A stretch of 64,000 nt of DNA, from positions 310,001-374,000 of the forward strand of contig NZ_BTGQ01000004.1 of NCBI RefSeq assembly GCF_036985505.1, written 5' to 3'. The position numbers and the translations under genes are program-made. Shown one piece after another: positions 9,535-19,287 of the stretch. The first letter of the stretch is position 1, and every line of letters starts with the position of its first letter. The DNA is from Croceitalea sp947503285. GTDB lineage: Bacteria; Bacteroidota; Bacteroidia; Flavobacteriales; Flavobacteriaceae. Under the pieces are notes generated by a model. The model had not been told where the DNA came from, searched no databases, and saw nothing but the letters and a program-made list of their open reading frames with translations.

Positions 9535-9564
9535 AAAAAACCCGCCCGATTAGGGCGAGTTTTT
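9535..9564 (-). terminator. Intrinsic terminator of gyrB
   Basis: Reading the minus strand, ACTCGCCC, a short loop and GGGCGGGT are followed by a T-run. It lies about 30 bp after the gyrB stop. Confidence 0.85.
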
Positions 9565-9594
9565 GTTGTGAAATACCATTATCAATGTACTAAA

Positions 9595-11535
9595 CTATAC
9601 ATCAATGTTGGCATAGACCGCATTCTTTTCGATAAATTCCCTTCTTGGTGGCACCTCATCGCCCATTAGCATTGAGAAGATACGGTCGGTTTCCGTGGCA
9701 TTATCGATGGAAACTTGGCGAAGTGTCCTGAACTCAGGGTTCATGGTGGTATCCCATAACTGTTCGGCGTTCATTTCACCAAGACCCTTATAGCGTTGTA
9801 TTCCTGCTGCCCCACCCATGGACTCCACAATCTCATCACGTTCTTTGTCATCCCAGGCGTATCGCCTTTTCGCTCCTTTTTTCACCAGGTACAACGGGGG
9901 TGTTGCGATGTAGACATGGCCGCCTTCTATCAACTCACGCATATACCTAAAAAAGAACGTCAAAATCAAGGTCTCAATATGGCTACCATCAACATCGGCA
10001 TCACACATGATGACCACTTTATGATAGCGCAGCTTTTCGAGGTTCAACGCCTTGCTATCTTCTTCCGTACCAATGGTAACGCCAAGTGCCGTATAAATAT
10101 TCTTGATTTCCTCGTTCTCAAAAACTTTATGCTGCATGGCTTTCTCGACATTCAAAATCTTACCTCGAAGCGGCAGTATGGCTTGAAACATTCGATCTCG
10201 ACCTTGTTTTGCAGTACCACCCGCAGAATCACCCTCGACCAAGAAAACCTCACATTTGGTCGGGTCTTGTTCAGAACAATCAGACAACTTCCCTGGTAAT
10301 CCACCAACGCTCATAGGATTTTTACGTTGTACCATTTCACGTGCCTTGGCAGCGGCGTGACGTGCTTGGGCAGCCAGTTTTACCTTCTCGACGATTTGTT
10401 TGGCATCTTCAGGGTGCTCCTCCAAGTAATCAGTAAGCATTTCAGATACCGCCTGACTGACCGCACTTGTGACTTCGCGGTTGCCCAATTTGGTTTTGGT
10501 CTGGCCCTCAAACTGTGGTTCCGCGACCTTTACCGAAACTATGGCCGTTAATCCCTCACGGAAATCATCGCCTGAAATTTCAAATTTCAATTTGTCGAGC
10601 ATTCCCGAGTTATCGGCATATTTCTTTAAGGTACTGGTCAATCCCCTTCTAAACCCTGAAAGATGGGTACCCCCTTCATGGGTATTGATATTGTTTACGT
10701 AAGAGTGAAGGTTTTCAGAGTAGCCTGTATTGTAGATCATGGCAACCTCTACGGGAATCCCATTCTTCTCCCCTTCCATAGCAATCACGGACTGAATGAG
10801 GGGATCTCTTGTCTCATCAAGAAAACGGATAAATTCTTTCAATCCCTCTTCTGAATGAAAGACTTCTGAGACAAATTCACCTTTCTCATCCTTATTTCTT
10901 TTGTCGGTCAACGTAATGGTGATGCCCTTATTCAGGTAGGCCAATTCACGCATTCTGTTCGCGAGCGTCTCATAATTGTATTCCGTAGTCTGCGTAAAGA
11001 TAATATCGTCAGGAACAAAGGTTACCTCAGTACCCGTCACCTTGCTTTCACCGACACTTTTTACCGGATAAAGTGTTTTACCCCTTTCATATTCCTGCTC
11101 CCATATTTTGCCTTCCCTAAAAACCGTGGCTTTCAAGTGCTTGGACAACGCGTTGACACAAGAGACCCCAACACCATGTAGCCCACCGGAAACCTTGTAG
11201 GAATCCTTATCAAACTTGCCCCCTGCGCCTATTTTGGTCATAACCACTTCAAGGGCGGAAACCCCTTCTTTTTGATGTAGCCCTACGGGTATACCCCGTC
11301 CATTGTCATTTACCGTAATGGAATTGTCTTCGTTGATGGTGACACCAATGGTATCACAGTAACCGCCCATGGCCTCATCGATAGAGTTATCGACCACTTC
11401 ATAGACCAAATGATGCAATCCCCTCGGCCCAACATCACCTATGTACATTGAGGGACGCATTCTAACATGCTCCATACCCTCTAAGGCTTGGATACTGTCT
11501 GCGGAATACTGATTTTTTTTAGCTTCTTCGCTCAT
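9595..11535 (-). CDS. gyrB: DNA gyrase subunit B
   Basis: A 646-residue type IIA topoisomerase ATPase subunit. Motifs in order: GHKL ATP site (VDNSIDEAMGGYC, DNGRGIPVG, GGLHGVGVSCVNALS), transducer domain, TOPRIM motifs EGDSAGGTAKQGRDR and DADVDGSHI, and the C-terminal RYKGLGEMNAEQLWDTTMNP. With GyrA it introduces negative supercoils using ATP. Length fits the short GyrB lacking the extra TOPRIM insert found in enterobacteria. ParE is the main alternative, but the length and the QRYKGLGEMNAEQL region favour GyrB. Confidence 0.95.
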   Translation of the reverse strand: MSEEAKKNQYSADSIQALEGMEHVRMRPSMYIGDVGPRGLHHLVYEVVDNSIDEAMGGYCDTIGVTINEDNSITVNDNGRGIPVGLHQKEGVSALEVVMTKIGAGGKFDKDSYKVSGGLHGVGVSCVNALSKHLKATVFREGKIWEQEYERGKTLYPVKSVGESKVTGTEVTFVPDDIIFTQTTEYNYETLANRMRELAYLNKGITITLTDKRNKDEKGEFVSEVFHSEEGLKEFIRFLDETRDPLIQSVIAMEGEKNGIPVEVAMIYNTGYSENLHSYVNNINTHEGGTHLSGFRRGLTSTLKKYADNSGMLDKLKFEISGDDFREGLTAIVSVKVAEPQFEGQTKTKLGNREVTSAVSQAVSEMLTDYLEEHPEDAKQIVEKVKLAAQARHAAAKAREMVQRKNPMSVGGLPGKLSDCSEQDPTKCEVFLVEGDSAGGTAKQGRDRMFQAILPLRGKILNVEKAMQHKVFENEEIKNIYTALGVTIGTEEDSKALNLEKLRYHKVVIMCDADVDGSHIETLILTFFFRYMRELIEGGHVYIATPPLYLVKKGAKRRYAWDDKERDEIVESMGGAAGIQRYKGLGEMNAEQLWDTTMNPEFRTLRQVSIDNATETDRIFSMLMGDEVPPRREFIEKNAVYANIDV

Positions 11536-11774
11536 AGTTTCAAACTAAATTATTTTGCAAATTTCAAATCTTACAAATATAACGAAAACCTAGTGAAATT
11601 AAGGTGTTGCAGCCATTTATCACTTGAAGTTATCAACAAGTTATTGTGGAAAATTATATCAAATCACAAGGTGTATTCCTGAGGTGTGATTCTGAGGATA
11701 AAATGTTGATTTACTCCAATTACTTTAACCGGTCTCGCAAAGATTGGGTATGGATATCCATACTCCGTCACGAA

Positions 11775-11915
11775 GACCCCGAACACTCCGTTAGGGGTCA
11801 ATTCGACCGGCAAGTTTCTTAGAAACTTGGGTACGACCATCGGCATTTTTTACAACGGACCCCAAACACTTCGTTAGGGGTCAATTCGACCAGCAAGTTT
11901 CTTCGAAACTTGGGT
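11775..11915. repeat. Two direct copies of a 58-bp double-hairpin repeat
   Basis: Copies at 11775-11832 and 11858-11915 differ at only a few positions. Each has a first hairpin (GACCCC...GGGGTC), a TCAATTCGACC linker and a second hairpin (CAAGTTTC / GAAACTTG). A diverged copy with the same order lies upstream of ssrA (41164-41227). This looks like an interspersed REP-type element of the genome. Confidence 0.75.
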
Positions 11916-11927
11916 CTCATTGACTGG

Positions 11928-11952
11928 AAAAGCACCCTTGAGGGGTGCTTTT
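11928..11952 (-). terminator. Intrinsic terminator of asnB
   Basis: AAAAGCACCC and GGGGTGCTTTT form a stem of about 10 bp around a tight loop, about 55 bp after the asnB stop on the minus strand. The A/T flanks are symmetrical. Confidence 0.8.
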
Positions 11953-12005
11953 CACGGACTAATTAAAATGAATAAAAAACTACTTGTCCCTAAATGAAAA
12001 CAAGT

Positions 12006-13676
12006 TTACTTTATGTAGGCATCATCATGAACATTTGACACTGCCCTCCCTGAAGGATCGTTCATGTTTTTAAACGCCTCATCCCACTCCAAGGCTATTT
12101 TGGTACTACAGGCAACGGAAGGCTCTTGAGGAACGCTTAATGCAGCCGCATCTGACGGAAAATGCCCTTCAAAAATAGAACGGTAATAATATTCTTCTTT
12201 GGTGGTCGGGGTCTGTATCGGAAATTTAAAGTGGGCATTTTGCAATTGCTCGTCACTTACCGCTTCTTCGACCACTTCTTTTAGGGTATCGATCCAACTA
12301 TAACCCACCCCGTCTGAGAACTGTTCTTTTTGACGCCATGCCACACTTTCAGGCAAATAAGATTCAAAGGCCTTGCGTACTACCCATTTCTCCATTCGTT
12401 CCCCATTTATCATTTTATCTTTGGGGTTAATCCGCATCGCGACATCCATAAACTCTTTATCCAAAAATGGTACACGCCCCTCAATACCCCAAGCAGCCAG
12501 CGATTTGTTGGCCCGCAAACAATCGTACATATGCAACTTATCCAATTTGCGCACGGTCTCTTCATGAAAATCCTTTGGGCTCGGGGCCTTGTGAAAGTAC
12601 AAGTATCCGCCAAATAGCTCATCGGCCCCTTCACCGGAAAGCACCATCTTAATACCCATGGACTTAATGACACGGGCCATCAAATACATTGGGGTAGATG
12701 CCCTAATGGTCGTAATATCGTACGTTTCTAAATTGTAGATGACATCCCTAATGGCATCTAGGCCCTCTTGTATGGTAAACTTTATCTCATGATGGACCGT
12801 ACCTATGTGGTCGGCCACTTTCTGCGCGGCAGCCAAATCGGGGGAACCTTCCAACCCTACCGAAAAGGAATGCAATTGGGGCCACCAAGCATCTTTGGTA
12901 TCACCCGACTCTATACGTTTTTGTGCGAACTTTTTGGCCAAAGCAGAGGTCACCGATGAATCCAATCCGCCGGACAACAGTACCCCATAGGGTACATCTG
13001 ACATTAACTGGCGTTTGACCGCAGCCTCTAGAGCATCATGGATTTCCCTAATGCTTGTCTCATTTTCCTTCACTGCTTCATAATCCATCCAATCGCGCTG
13101 GTACCACCGTACAAATTCCCCAGTAGCGCTATGCAGGTAATGTCCAGGGGGAAACAGCTCGATCTTGGTACAAGTACCTTCCAAAGCTTTTAATTCAGAG
13201 GCTACATAAAAAGTACCATTCTTATCCCATCCGATATAAAGCGGAATAATGCCCATATGATCCCTGGCAATGAAATATTCATCTTTCTCACTGTCGTAAA
13301 TGGCAAAACCAAAAATACCATTAAGCTCGTCTATAAAATCAACACCTTTTTCTTGATACAATGCCAAAATCACCTCACAATCGGATTGTGTCTGAAACCC
13401 GTAAGTACCTTCAAACTGCTTTCGTAATTGTCCATGGTTGTATATCTCACCATTTGCGGCCAATACCAGTTTACCATCTTTACTGAACAAAGGTTGTTTA
13501 CCTGATGCTGGATCCACAATAGCCAGACGCTCGTGGGCCAAAATTGCTTTCTCACCAGCATAAATTCCATTCCAATCCGGACCACGATGTCTTATTTTTT
13601 TAGACATTTCCAACAACTGTGGCCGTAATACCTCGGTGCTTTCCTTAACATCAAACGCACATACAATTCCGCACAT
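12006..13676 (-). CDS. asnB: Asparagine synthase (glutamine-hydrolysing), AsnB type
   Basis: A 556-residue enzyme beginning MCGIV, so Cys2 is the glutaminase nucleophile once Met1 is removed. The N-terminal class-II amidotransferase domain has RHRGPDWNG, HERLAIVD and AANGEIYNH; the C-terminal synthetase domain has the PP-loop VLLSGGLDSS and VLSGEGADELFGGY. It makes asparagine from aspartate, glutamine and ATP. Length matches E. coli AsnB (about 554). It is a single-gene unit with its own terminator; the roughly 240-bp AT-rich upstream region is shared with the divergent DUF2911 gene. Confidence 0.96.
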   Translation of the reverse strand: MCGIVCAFDVKESTEVLRPQLLEMSKKIRHRGPDWNGIYAGEKAILAHERLAIVDPASGKQPLFSKDGKLVLAANGEIYNHGQLRKQFEGTYGFQTQSDCEVILALYQEKGVDFIDELNGIFGFAIYDSEKDEYFIARDHMGIIPLYIGWDKNGTFYVASELKALEGTCTKIELFPPGHYLHSATGEFVRWYQRDWMDYEAVKENETSIREIHDALEAAVKRQLMSDVPYGVLLSGGLDSSVTSALAKKFAQKRIESGDTKDAWWPQLHSFSVGLEGSPDLAAAQKVADHIGTVHHEIKFTIQEGLDAIRDVIYNLETYDITTIRASTPMYLMARVIKSMGIKMVLSGEGADELFGGYLYFHKAPSPKDFHEETVRKLDKLHMYDCLRANKSLAAWGIEGRVPFLDKEFMDVAMRINPKDKMINGERMEKWVVRKAFESYLPESVAWRQKEQFSDGVGYSWIDTLKEVVEEAVSDEQLQNAHFKFPIQTPTTKEEYYYRSIFEGHFPSDAAALSVPQEPSVACSTKIALEWDEAFKNMNDPSGRAVSNVHDDAYIK

Positions 13677-13918
13677 AATCTTTTATTGCTAATAATTAGT
13701 GATACAAAAATGCAATTGATATTATCATATTAAAACAATAAATCATTTATTGATTACATTTTAAAACAATATCTTGTTTTTATATGATCAATTATCACTT
13801 CTTTAAGCAAATACACCTCATTTCAGATATATTCTGAAAGTTGTTCAAATTTTAACGACTCTTTAAAAAAATCACGTAGTTCTTCAAACTACTTTTGAAT
13901 TCAACTAAAATTTTAAAA

Positions 13919-14458
13919 ATGAAAAAATTCTTATTACCTGTATTATTTGCTTTCACCTTAGTTTTCACTACGGAGGCAACTGCCCAAAAATTTAGCGGAT
14001 TGGATAAAAGTCCAGCTGATATCGCCTCATTCCCTTCTAGCTATAAAGAATCGAACAAAGTTGCCCGTGTTATTTATGGAAGACCACAATTAAAAGGCCG
14101 CTCTATGGATGATTTGGCCCCAGCGGGAAAAGTATGGAGAACCGGTGCCAATGAAGCAGCGGAGGTCACCTTTTACCAAGATGTAACTTTTGGCGGAGAG
14201 AAAGTAGCGGCCGGCACATATGCATTGTTCACTATACCCGGCGAAGGCGAATGGACGGTTATATTGAACAAGAACCTGAACCAATGGGGAGCTTATTCGT
14301 ATGACAACGCGGCCGATGTTGTTCGTGTAACTTCAAAGGCTTCTACAGACGGGGAATCATTGGAAGCATTTTCCATTGCTTTTAAAGAGGTAGAAGGCGG
14401 AGCGCACTTGGTTATGGGCTGGGGAACCACAAGAGTTGCCACACCTGTGATGTTATAA
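13919..14458 (+). CDS. DUF2911 domain secreted protein
   Basis: The ATG at 13919 gives a 179-residue protein with a clean signal peptide (MKKFLLPVLFAFTLVFTTEATAQ); an earlier in-frame start at 13895 would put polar residues before it. The mature part matches DUF2911: ARVIYGRPQLKGRSM, APAGKVWRTGANEA, TFYQDVTFGGEKVAAGTYALFTIPGEGEWTVILN (read as separate strands) and GWGTTRVATPV. Members are abundant secreted Bacteroidota proteins of unknown function. It is transcribed divergently from asnB and has a strong terminator. Confidence 0.88.
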   Translation: MKKFLLPVLFAFTLVFTTEATAQKFSGLDKSPADIASFPSSYKESNKVARVIYGRPQLKGRSMDDLAPAGKVWRTGANEAAEVTFYQDVTFGGEKVAAGTYALFTIPGEGEWTVILNKNLNQWGAYSYDNAADVVRVTSKASTDGESLEAFSIAFKEVEGGAHLVMGWGTTRVATPVML

Positions 14459-14475
14459 ATTTCCCTTTATGAGCA

Positions 14476-14511
14476 AAAAGACCCCTAAAGCAATTGCTTT
14501 AGGGGTTTTTT
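14476..14511 (+). terminator. Strong intrinsic terminator
   Basis: AAAGACCCCTAAAGCAA with TTGCTTTAGGGGTTTTTT forms a perfect stem of about 12 bp ending in a T-run. It serves the DUF2911 gene and its symmetry may also serve the convergent DUF885 gene. Confidence 0.9.
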
Positions 14512-14570
14512 ATTTCCAAGGTTCTTGACGGAATAGCAAGGGAAAAATACACACGGCGAATCCATTACTT

Positions 14571-16388
14571 TTAATTTTCATTGATCCATCCCTCAATTTT
14601 CTTTTCCAACAAAATAAGCGGCAAACTACCCGTATTCAATACTTGGTCATGAAATTCCCGAACATCAAATGCTTCCCCAAGTGCTTTTTCAGCCTTGGTT
14701 CGCAGTTCCCGAATTTTTAATTGCCCAATTTTATACGACAATGCCTGACCCGGAGTCGCCATATAGCGCTCTATTTCAGCTGTTATCCCTTCTAACGAGT
14801 CAGCCTCATTATCCAAGGAGTATTGAATGGCCTCTTCGCGTGTCCACCCTTTTGCATGCATACCGGTATCAACGACCAATCTAATGGCACGGTGCATTTC
14901 CATACTTAGCATACCAAAATACTGGTAAGGGTCGGTATACAGCCCCAGCTCCTTACCCAAAGATTCTGCATACAAGGCCCAACCCTCAACAAATACGCCA
15001 AGGCTTTCTGGATGCAAAAATTCAGGCAAATCTCCATTTTCTTGCTGCAAGGATAACTGAAAATGGTGCCCAGGAATCGCTTCATGCAGAAATAGGGCTT
15101 CGCTTGTCAAAAGATTAAACTTCTCAACTTCAGGTATCGGAACATAAAACACCCCTGGCCTTGAACCATCTTTTGAACCGGGAACATATTCCGCACTTGC
15201 CGAAGCTTCTCGAAATGCTTCGGTTCTTCTAACCTTAAAACCTGCTTTTGGTCGCAAATTAAAAACGGAATCCAACTTAATGTCAATCTTTTCTTCTATG
15301 GATTCAAAATAGGCAATCACTTGCTCAGGCTGGTCAAAAGGCATAAGCTTTTCAGTACTGCGCACCTCATCAAAAAACGCCTTTAAATCTCCCTGAAAGC
15401 CTGAAGCCTGCATGGCCTTCTCCATTTCCCTGCGTATTCTGGCCACCTCCCTTTTACCTAATTCATGAATCTCATCAGCCGTCATATTGGTAGAAGTGTG
15501 CAAACGTATCAAATACGCATAAGTCTCCGCACCATTTGATAAAGCCCCAATACCTGATGTTGAACGACCATGGGGTAAATACTCCTCTTTTAAAAACCTT
15601 TTGAGCATGGCATATTTCGGAATCACCCGTTCTGAAATAATCGCTATATACGCCTCTTTTAATCGTTTGGAATCGTCTGGGGAAAATGTTTCTGGCAGGT
15701 TTAGAATCGGCTTGTAGAATATGTGTTGTTCCACTGGTTTTGAAACGAAATCTTCTAATTGTGGAATCATTTTTACAATCAAACTTCTGGGTAAAACCAC
15801 ATCTTTTTCGAGACCTTCCTTCATTTTGGTCATGCTGGTATCTAAAAATGTTAAGTAATCTTCAATGCGTTTTAACCAATTCTCATAATCTTTTATCGTT
15901 TGAAAGGGATGAACACTTGAACCACCGGCCAATTGGGCAACATATAAGTGCAATGACTGTATCTGACCTAGAGGAAAAAGCTCTAGTGTAGGTAGGTTGT
16001 AAATTGGTGAGGTAATGACAGCCAATTCATTCTTCAGACCTTCTTTTTTAATGGAACAATCCCACTGCATCACTTCCAGTGCAAGTCGTCGGGTCTCATT
16101 CAAGCCCAACGTATCGACCTTCTCGATACGGGTCAAAAAAGCATCATATTCATCAACCAAATGTTTTTGATAATCATCGGAGATATAATCTGCTATAGTA
16201 TCATTAAAAGCAGTGTAACCTGCTTTTGTGGCCTCAATAGGATTGATTCGGAGTTTGAATTGCTGGTAATCGTCAAAAAGTATTTCTAAATTTTGTGAGG
16301 ATACTACTTCTCTTGAGGTTTCGGATTCTATACATCCTCCAAAAAAAATAAAAAAGGAAATACAGAATAGTGGTATTCGGTTGGGCAT
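14571..16388 (-). CDS. DUF885 family lipoprotein, putative zinc peptidase
   Basis: A 605-residue protein with lipoprotein signal MPNRIPLFC...FFGGC (Cys19). Family hallmarks are the HEAIPGHHFQ motif, where two or three histidines and the glutamate are expected to bind zinc, followed by FVEGWALYAESLGKE and a late DTGMHAKGWTREEAI segment. DUF885 proteins resemble gluzincin metallopeptidases and are usually secreted or lipid-anchored in Bacteroidota. Substrates are unknown. It is monocistronic by appearance. Confidence 0.88.
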   Translation of the reverse strand: MPNRIPLFCISFFIFFGGCIESETSREVVSSQNLEILFDDYQQFKLRINPIEATKAGYTAFNDTIADYISDDYQKHLVDEYDAFLTRIEKVDTLGLNETRRLALEVMQWDCSIKKEGLKNELAVITSPIYNLPTLELFPLGQIQSLHLYVAQLAGGSSVHPFQTIKDYENWLKRIEDYLTFLDTSMTKMKEGLEKDVVLPRSLIVKMIPQLEDFVSKPVEQHIFYKPILNLPETFSPDDSKRLKEAYIAIISERVIPKYAMLKRFLKEEYLPHGRSTSGIGALSNGAETYAYLIRLHTSTNMTADEIHELGKREVARIRREMEKAMQASGFQGDLKAFFDEVRSTEKLMPFDQPEQVIAYFESIEEKIDIKLDSVFNLRPKAGFKVRRTEAFREASASAEYVPGSKDGSRPGVFYVPIPEVEKFNLLTSEALFLHEAIPGHHFQLSLQQENGDLPEFLHPESLGVFVEGWALYAESLGKELGLYTDPYQYFGMLSMEMHRAIRLVVDTGMHAKGWTREEAIQYSLDNEADSLEGITAEIERYMATPGQALSYKIGQLKIRELRTKAEKALGEAFDVREFHDQVLNTGSLPLILLEKKIEGWINEN

Positions 16389-16442
16389 TTTAATCAGGCT
16401 TTATTCAAAAATAAGCAATTGAAAGAAGCCGTCTAAAACCTG

Positions 16443-17549
16443 CTAATGGTCTTCAAATTCGGTAATCACAAATTCGACCCTTCTATTGGCATCGCGCTCC
16501 TTATTCGAAGTGCCTGAATATAGTGGCATTTTATCACCCTTTCCTTCCCAGCTGATTCGCATTTTGTCAAGCCCTAGTTCTTGTAAATAAAGTGCTACTG
16601 CCCTAGCCCTTCTTGAAGAGAGGTACTTGTTATAATTTTCTGAACCGAGGTCATCGGTATGACCATAGATCTCTAGATGAACTTTAGGGTTTTTATGCAA
16701 ATGGGCATATACTTTACGAACCTCGATTTTGGCCTTTTCGGTAAGTTTAAAATCATCAAACTCAAATTGTAATTGATCCAATACAAAAGGTTGGTTCATT
16801 TCAAATTCCTGTCTGGGTATCAAAACAAGTGAAACATCATCAATATAATAGTACGACAAGGTCTTTTGATTGCTTTCCTTTTGGTTTAAGCGGATAGTTC
16901 TCGAGTGCCTATCATCTTTAAAGTTACCGAAGGTCACATATTTTTCGTAACCCTTTGCCTCAAACTCACCCTCGACCAGGGCCCATGCATCGCTATCAAA
17001 AATGGTACGTTTCACCTTCAACTTCACATAAGAAAACCGATCGACCCCAAATCGGTTCAACCGTCGTGGAGACAGATTTTGATTGGTTTCAATATTTAAA
17101 GGGTCTTGGGTCATCAGCACTGAGGCCTCTTGTATGGCAAGTACTGATATTTCTGCTAAACTCAAACGAAAGGAAACCTTGTAGTAATTACCTTTCCCTA
17201 ATTTTTCCTTGAGCTCAAATTGGATATACTCTCGATAATCATTCGGACTTAAAAGATAAAGACCTGCATAGGCCTCCCCTTCGAAAGCAGGTTGGGTACC
17301 ATTAAAATTTTTTGGGATACCGACATCATTGGTTCCGCAGATATGAAAATAATCCGTTGAGCCTTTGGTCGGGGCTTTTAAATGTCTGCTATCGTTAGAT
17401 AGATTCCCTATTGCTGATGGACAGGAATGGTAATTCTCAAAACCCCCATTGATCACCAGATTTTGGGCGGTCAGGGGGATTTGGAAAAAATAAATCATCA
17501 TCACGACAAAAGGTATCCTTTCTGTCATCATCTTCAGTTTATCATACAC
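16443..17549 (-). CDS. OmpA-family protein, paralogue 1
   Basis: A 368-residue exported protein with a signal ending ...QIPLTAQ; a start at Met7 (17531) is equally possible. The N-terminal half begins NLVINGGFENYHSCP and is beta-rich; this jelly-roll-like domain is shared by all three paralogues here. The C-terminal part (about residues 255-365) is an OmpA/MotB peptidoglycan-binding domain: LEIYGHTDDLGSENYNKYLS, RRARAVALYLQELG, and a late NRRVEFVITEF. It probably sits at the outer membrane facing peptidoglycan. The next paralogue lies 47 bp upstream on the same strand. Confidence 0.88.
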   Translation of the reverse strand: MYDKLKMMTERIPFVVMMIYFFQIPLTAQNLVINGGFENYHSCPSAIGNLSNDSRHLKAPTKGSTDYFHICGTNDVGIPKNFNGTQPAFEGEAYAGLYLLSPNDYREYIQFELKEKLGKGNYYKVSFRLSLAEISVLAIQEASVLMTQDPLNIETNQNLSPRRLNRFGVDRFSYVKLKVKRTIFDSDAWALVEGEFEAKGYEKYVTFGNFKDDRHSRTIRLNQKESNQKTLSYYYIDDVSLVLIPRQEFEMNQPFVLDQLQFEFDDFKLTEKAKIEVRKVYAHLHKNPKVHLEIYGHTDDLGSENYNKYLSSRRARAVALYLQELGLDKMRISWEGKGDKMPLYSGTSNKERDANRRVEFVITEFEDH

Positions 17550-17596
17550 GCCACCCCCGTGCAGTGTATTACTTATTTGATCATATGCTACATATG

Positions 17597-18691
17597 CTAT
17601 TGATCATCAAAATTGGTCATCACAAACTCTACCTTTTGATTGGCAGGTTTATTGTCTTTTATGTTTCCATTGCGCAAGGGTTTGGTATCACCAACACCTT
17701 CCCAGACCAGTCGACTATCGTCAATACCCAGTTTTTTAAGGTAAAGTGCTACGGCCCTTGCCCGCAAAGAGGAAACGAACTTATTATACTCTGGAGTGCC
17801 GGCATCATGGGAATGCCCTGTAATCTTTAACTGTACCTCTGCATTGGCTTTTAAATACTTGAATATCTTTTTGACACTGGCCATTGCCTCTTCATCGAGT
17901 TCGTATCCCTTTGGTTCGAAAGGTTTATGTTCTAAAACATAAATCTTATCTTTTTCATAGTTCACTCGTGGTAATTCTTCCAACACCAGATTATCAACAA
18001 AGTAATATGAGAAATCACCAGAGGTAACTGATTTTCCATTTTCTAAGAGTACCGTATTTTCATTAGATTGGAAATTGCCCAGAACAATATGATTTTCAAA
18101 TCCCTTAGCGTCAAATTCAGCGGTAAGTGTGACCCATCCTTCTTTATTTGACAAGGAATTGTCCGCTTTCAAAGCCACCTCATGAAATTCCATACCTTCT
18201 TGTAAATCGACCCTAGATGCCGTTAATACAGCACTATTTGGCACACTTACTTTTTGATTGGTCAACACGATTGACATATTCTTTAAGGCCAAGGTGCTTG
18301 TTTCGGCCAAACTGACTTGTAAAGAGAGTTTATATGGGTGTTTTTCCCTAAGCGTTTTTGAGGTATTCAACTGAATATATTCCCTGTAATCGTTCAATGC
18401 ATAAAAATAAAGACCAGCATAGCCTTTACCGTTACTGGCCGTTTGTGAACCTTTAAAGTTATTGGGAACGTTAAAGTCGTTGGTGCCGCATTCATTGAAA
18501 TAGTCCCCTGAACTTGGGGTCGGCAATGATACGTCTTTGAGTAGCATATCAAATGCCATTCTATTTGACGGGCAAGCCTTATATGCTTCAAAAGAGGGAT
18601 TAAGAATTAGGTTTTGAGCTACGCCGTAGCTACTGAATAAAAGAGCTACACAAAGAAAAGTGATACTACGAGAGGCTTTGATACTAAACAT
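17597..18691 (-). CDS. OmpA-family protein, paralogue 2
   Basis: A 364-residue protein with signal MFSIKASRSITFLCVALLFSS...GVAQ. It has the same plan as its neighbours: N-terminal NLILNPSFEAYKACP domain with a DYREYIQL segment conserved in all three, then a C-terminal OmpA domain (LKITGHSHDAGTPEYNKFVS, RARAVALYLKKLG, NQKVEFVMTNF). The usual peptidoglycan-binding aspartate region GHTD reads GHSHD here, and the second NRR motif reads NQK, so peptidoglycan binding may be weaker. Likely arose by tandem duplication. Confidence 0.87.
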   Translation of the reverse strand: MFSIKASRSITFLCVALLFSSYGVAQNLILNPSFEAYKACPSNRMAFDMLLKDVSLPTPSSGDYFNECGTNDFNVPNNFKGSQTASNGKGYAGLYFYALNDYREYIQLNTSKTLREKHPYKLSLQVSLAETSTLALKNMSIVLTNQKVSVPNSAVLTASRVDLQEGMEFHEVALKADNSLSNKEGWVTLTAEFDAKGFENHIVLGNFQSNENTVLLENGKSVTSGDFSYYFVDNLVLEELPRVNYEKDKIYVLEHKPFEPKGYELDEEAMASVKKIFKYLKANAEVQLKITGHSHDAGTPEYNKFVSSLRARAVALYLKKLGIDDSRLVWEGVGDTKPLRNGNIKDNKPANQKVEFVMTNFDDQ

Positions 18692-18846
18692 AATCTATGT
18701 ATTGATTTGGGCTCTCGTACCACTATAAACGCCATATGATTTTGATTATTGTCTATTGTTAAATTTCTTCAAGGTCTTTGCGCTTCATCGATTTGTGGAC
18801 ACTAATTTCAGAGAACCCACGTTACAATATTCCAAATCTTACGGTA

Positions 18847-19287
18847 ATGCGCATTTTAACCACTGTGCTTCTACTCTTTTCGATGCCCTATTTTGGCTCA
18901 GGTCAAAATACGATTTCGGGAAAAGTCGTTGATGAACTCGGTCTTCCTGTCTATTTGGCTGCAATTAGCCTAGATACCACGGATGAGGCTACTTATTCTG
19001 ATTATGAAGGTTCTTTCGTATTGACCAGTAATAAAGATTTTCACTGGAAGGTAAGCATATCGTCACAAGGTTATCAAACCGAGTCTTTCTTTGTACTGAG
19101 CGGCGGTCGTACCGAAGATATCGTATTGCAATACGATGAGGAGATGCGAAAATTAATCAACGGAACGTCAAGTATTTTTCATAGGTTCTTTCAACACCCT
19201 TTGGATCGAGAAATCTTATTTCCCAAGCGTAAAATTGAATTGGCAAGCACGCTCTTCTTTGGTGGCGATTACAAATTCACTCCATAG
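18847..19287 (+). CDS. Small secreted protein with carboxypeptidase-regulatory-like domain
   Basis: A 146-residue protein from the ATG at 18847, giving signal MRILTTVLLLFSMPYFGSGQ; an upstream in-frame TTG at 18778 adds an implausible leader. Residues about 22-95 match the CarboxypepD_reg-like domain seen at the N-terminus of TonB receptors: NTISGKVVDELGLPVYLAAI, a TDEATYSDYEGSF turn and WKVSISSQGYQTE. The remainder is short with no receptor barrel. It runs against the surrounding OmpA genes and its last 11 bases overlap the end of paralogue 3. Confidence 0.75.
   Translation: MRILTTVLLLFSMPYFGSGQNTISGKVVDELGLPVYLAAISLDTTDEATYSDYEGSFVLTSNKDFHWKVSISSQGYQTESFFVLSGGRTEDIVLQYDEEMRKLINGTSSIFHRFFQHPLDREILFPKRKIELASTLFFGGDYKFTP

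Larger units (their letters stand above)
11536..12005. other. Intergenic region between gyrB and asnB
   Basis: No convincing gene. It contains the gyrB upstream region (AT-rich, about 11536-11680), two copies of a 58-bp double-hairpin repeat (11775-11915) and the asnB terminator. A 60-residue minus-strand reading frame (11664-11846) is built largely from the repeat and is not a credible gene. Confidence 0.6.

Noticed and set aside
9796..10299. 167-residue plus-strand frame opposite gyrB
   Set aside because: Shadow of gyrB with implausible composition.
11664..11846. 60-residue minus-strand frame between gyrB and asnB
   Set aside because: It is made largely of the double-hairpin repeat and has no protein-like features.
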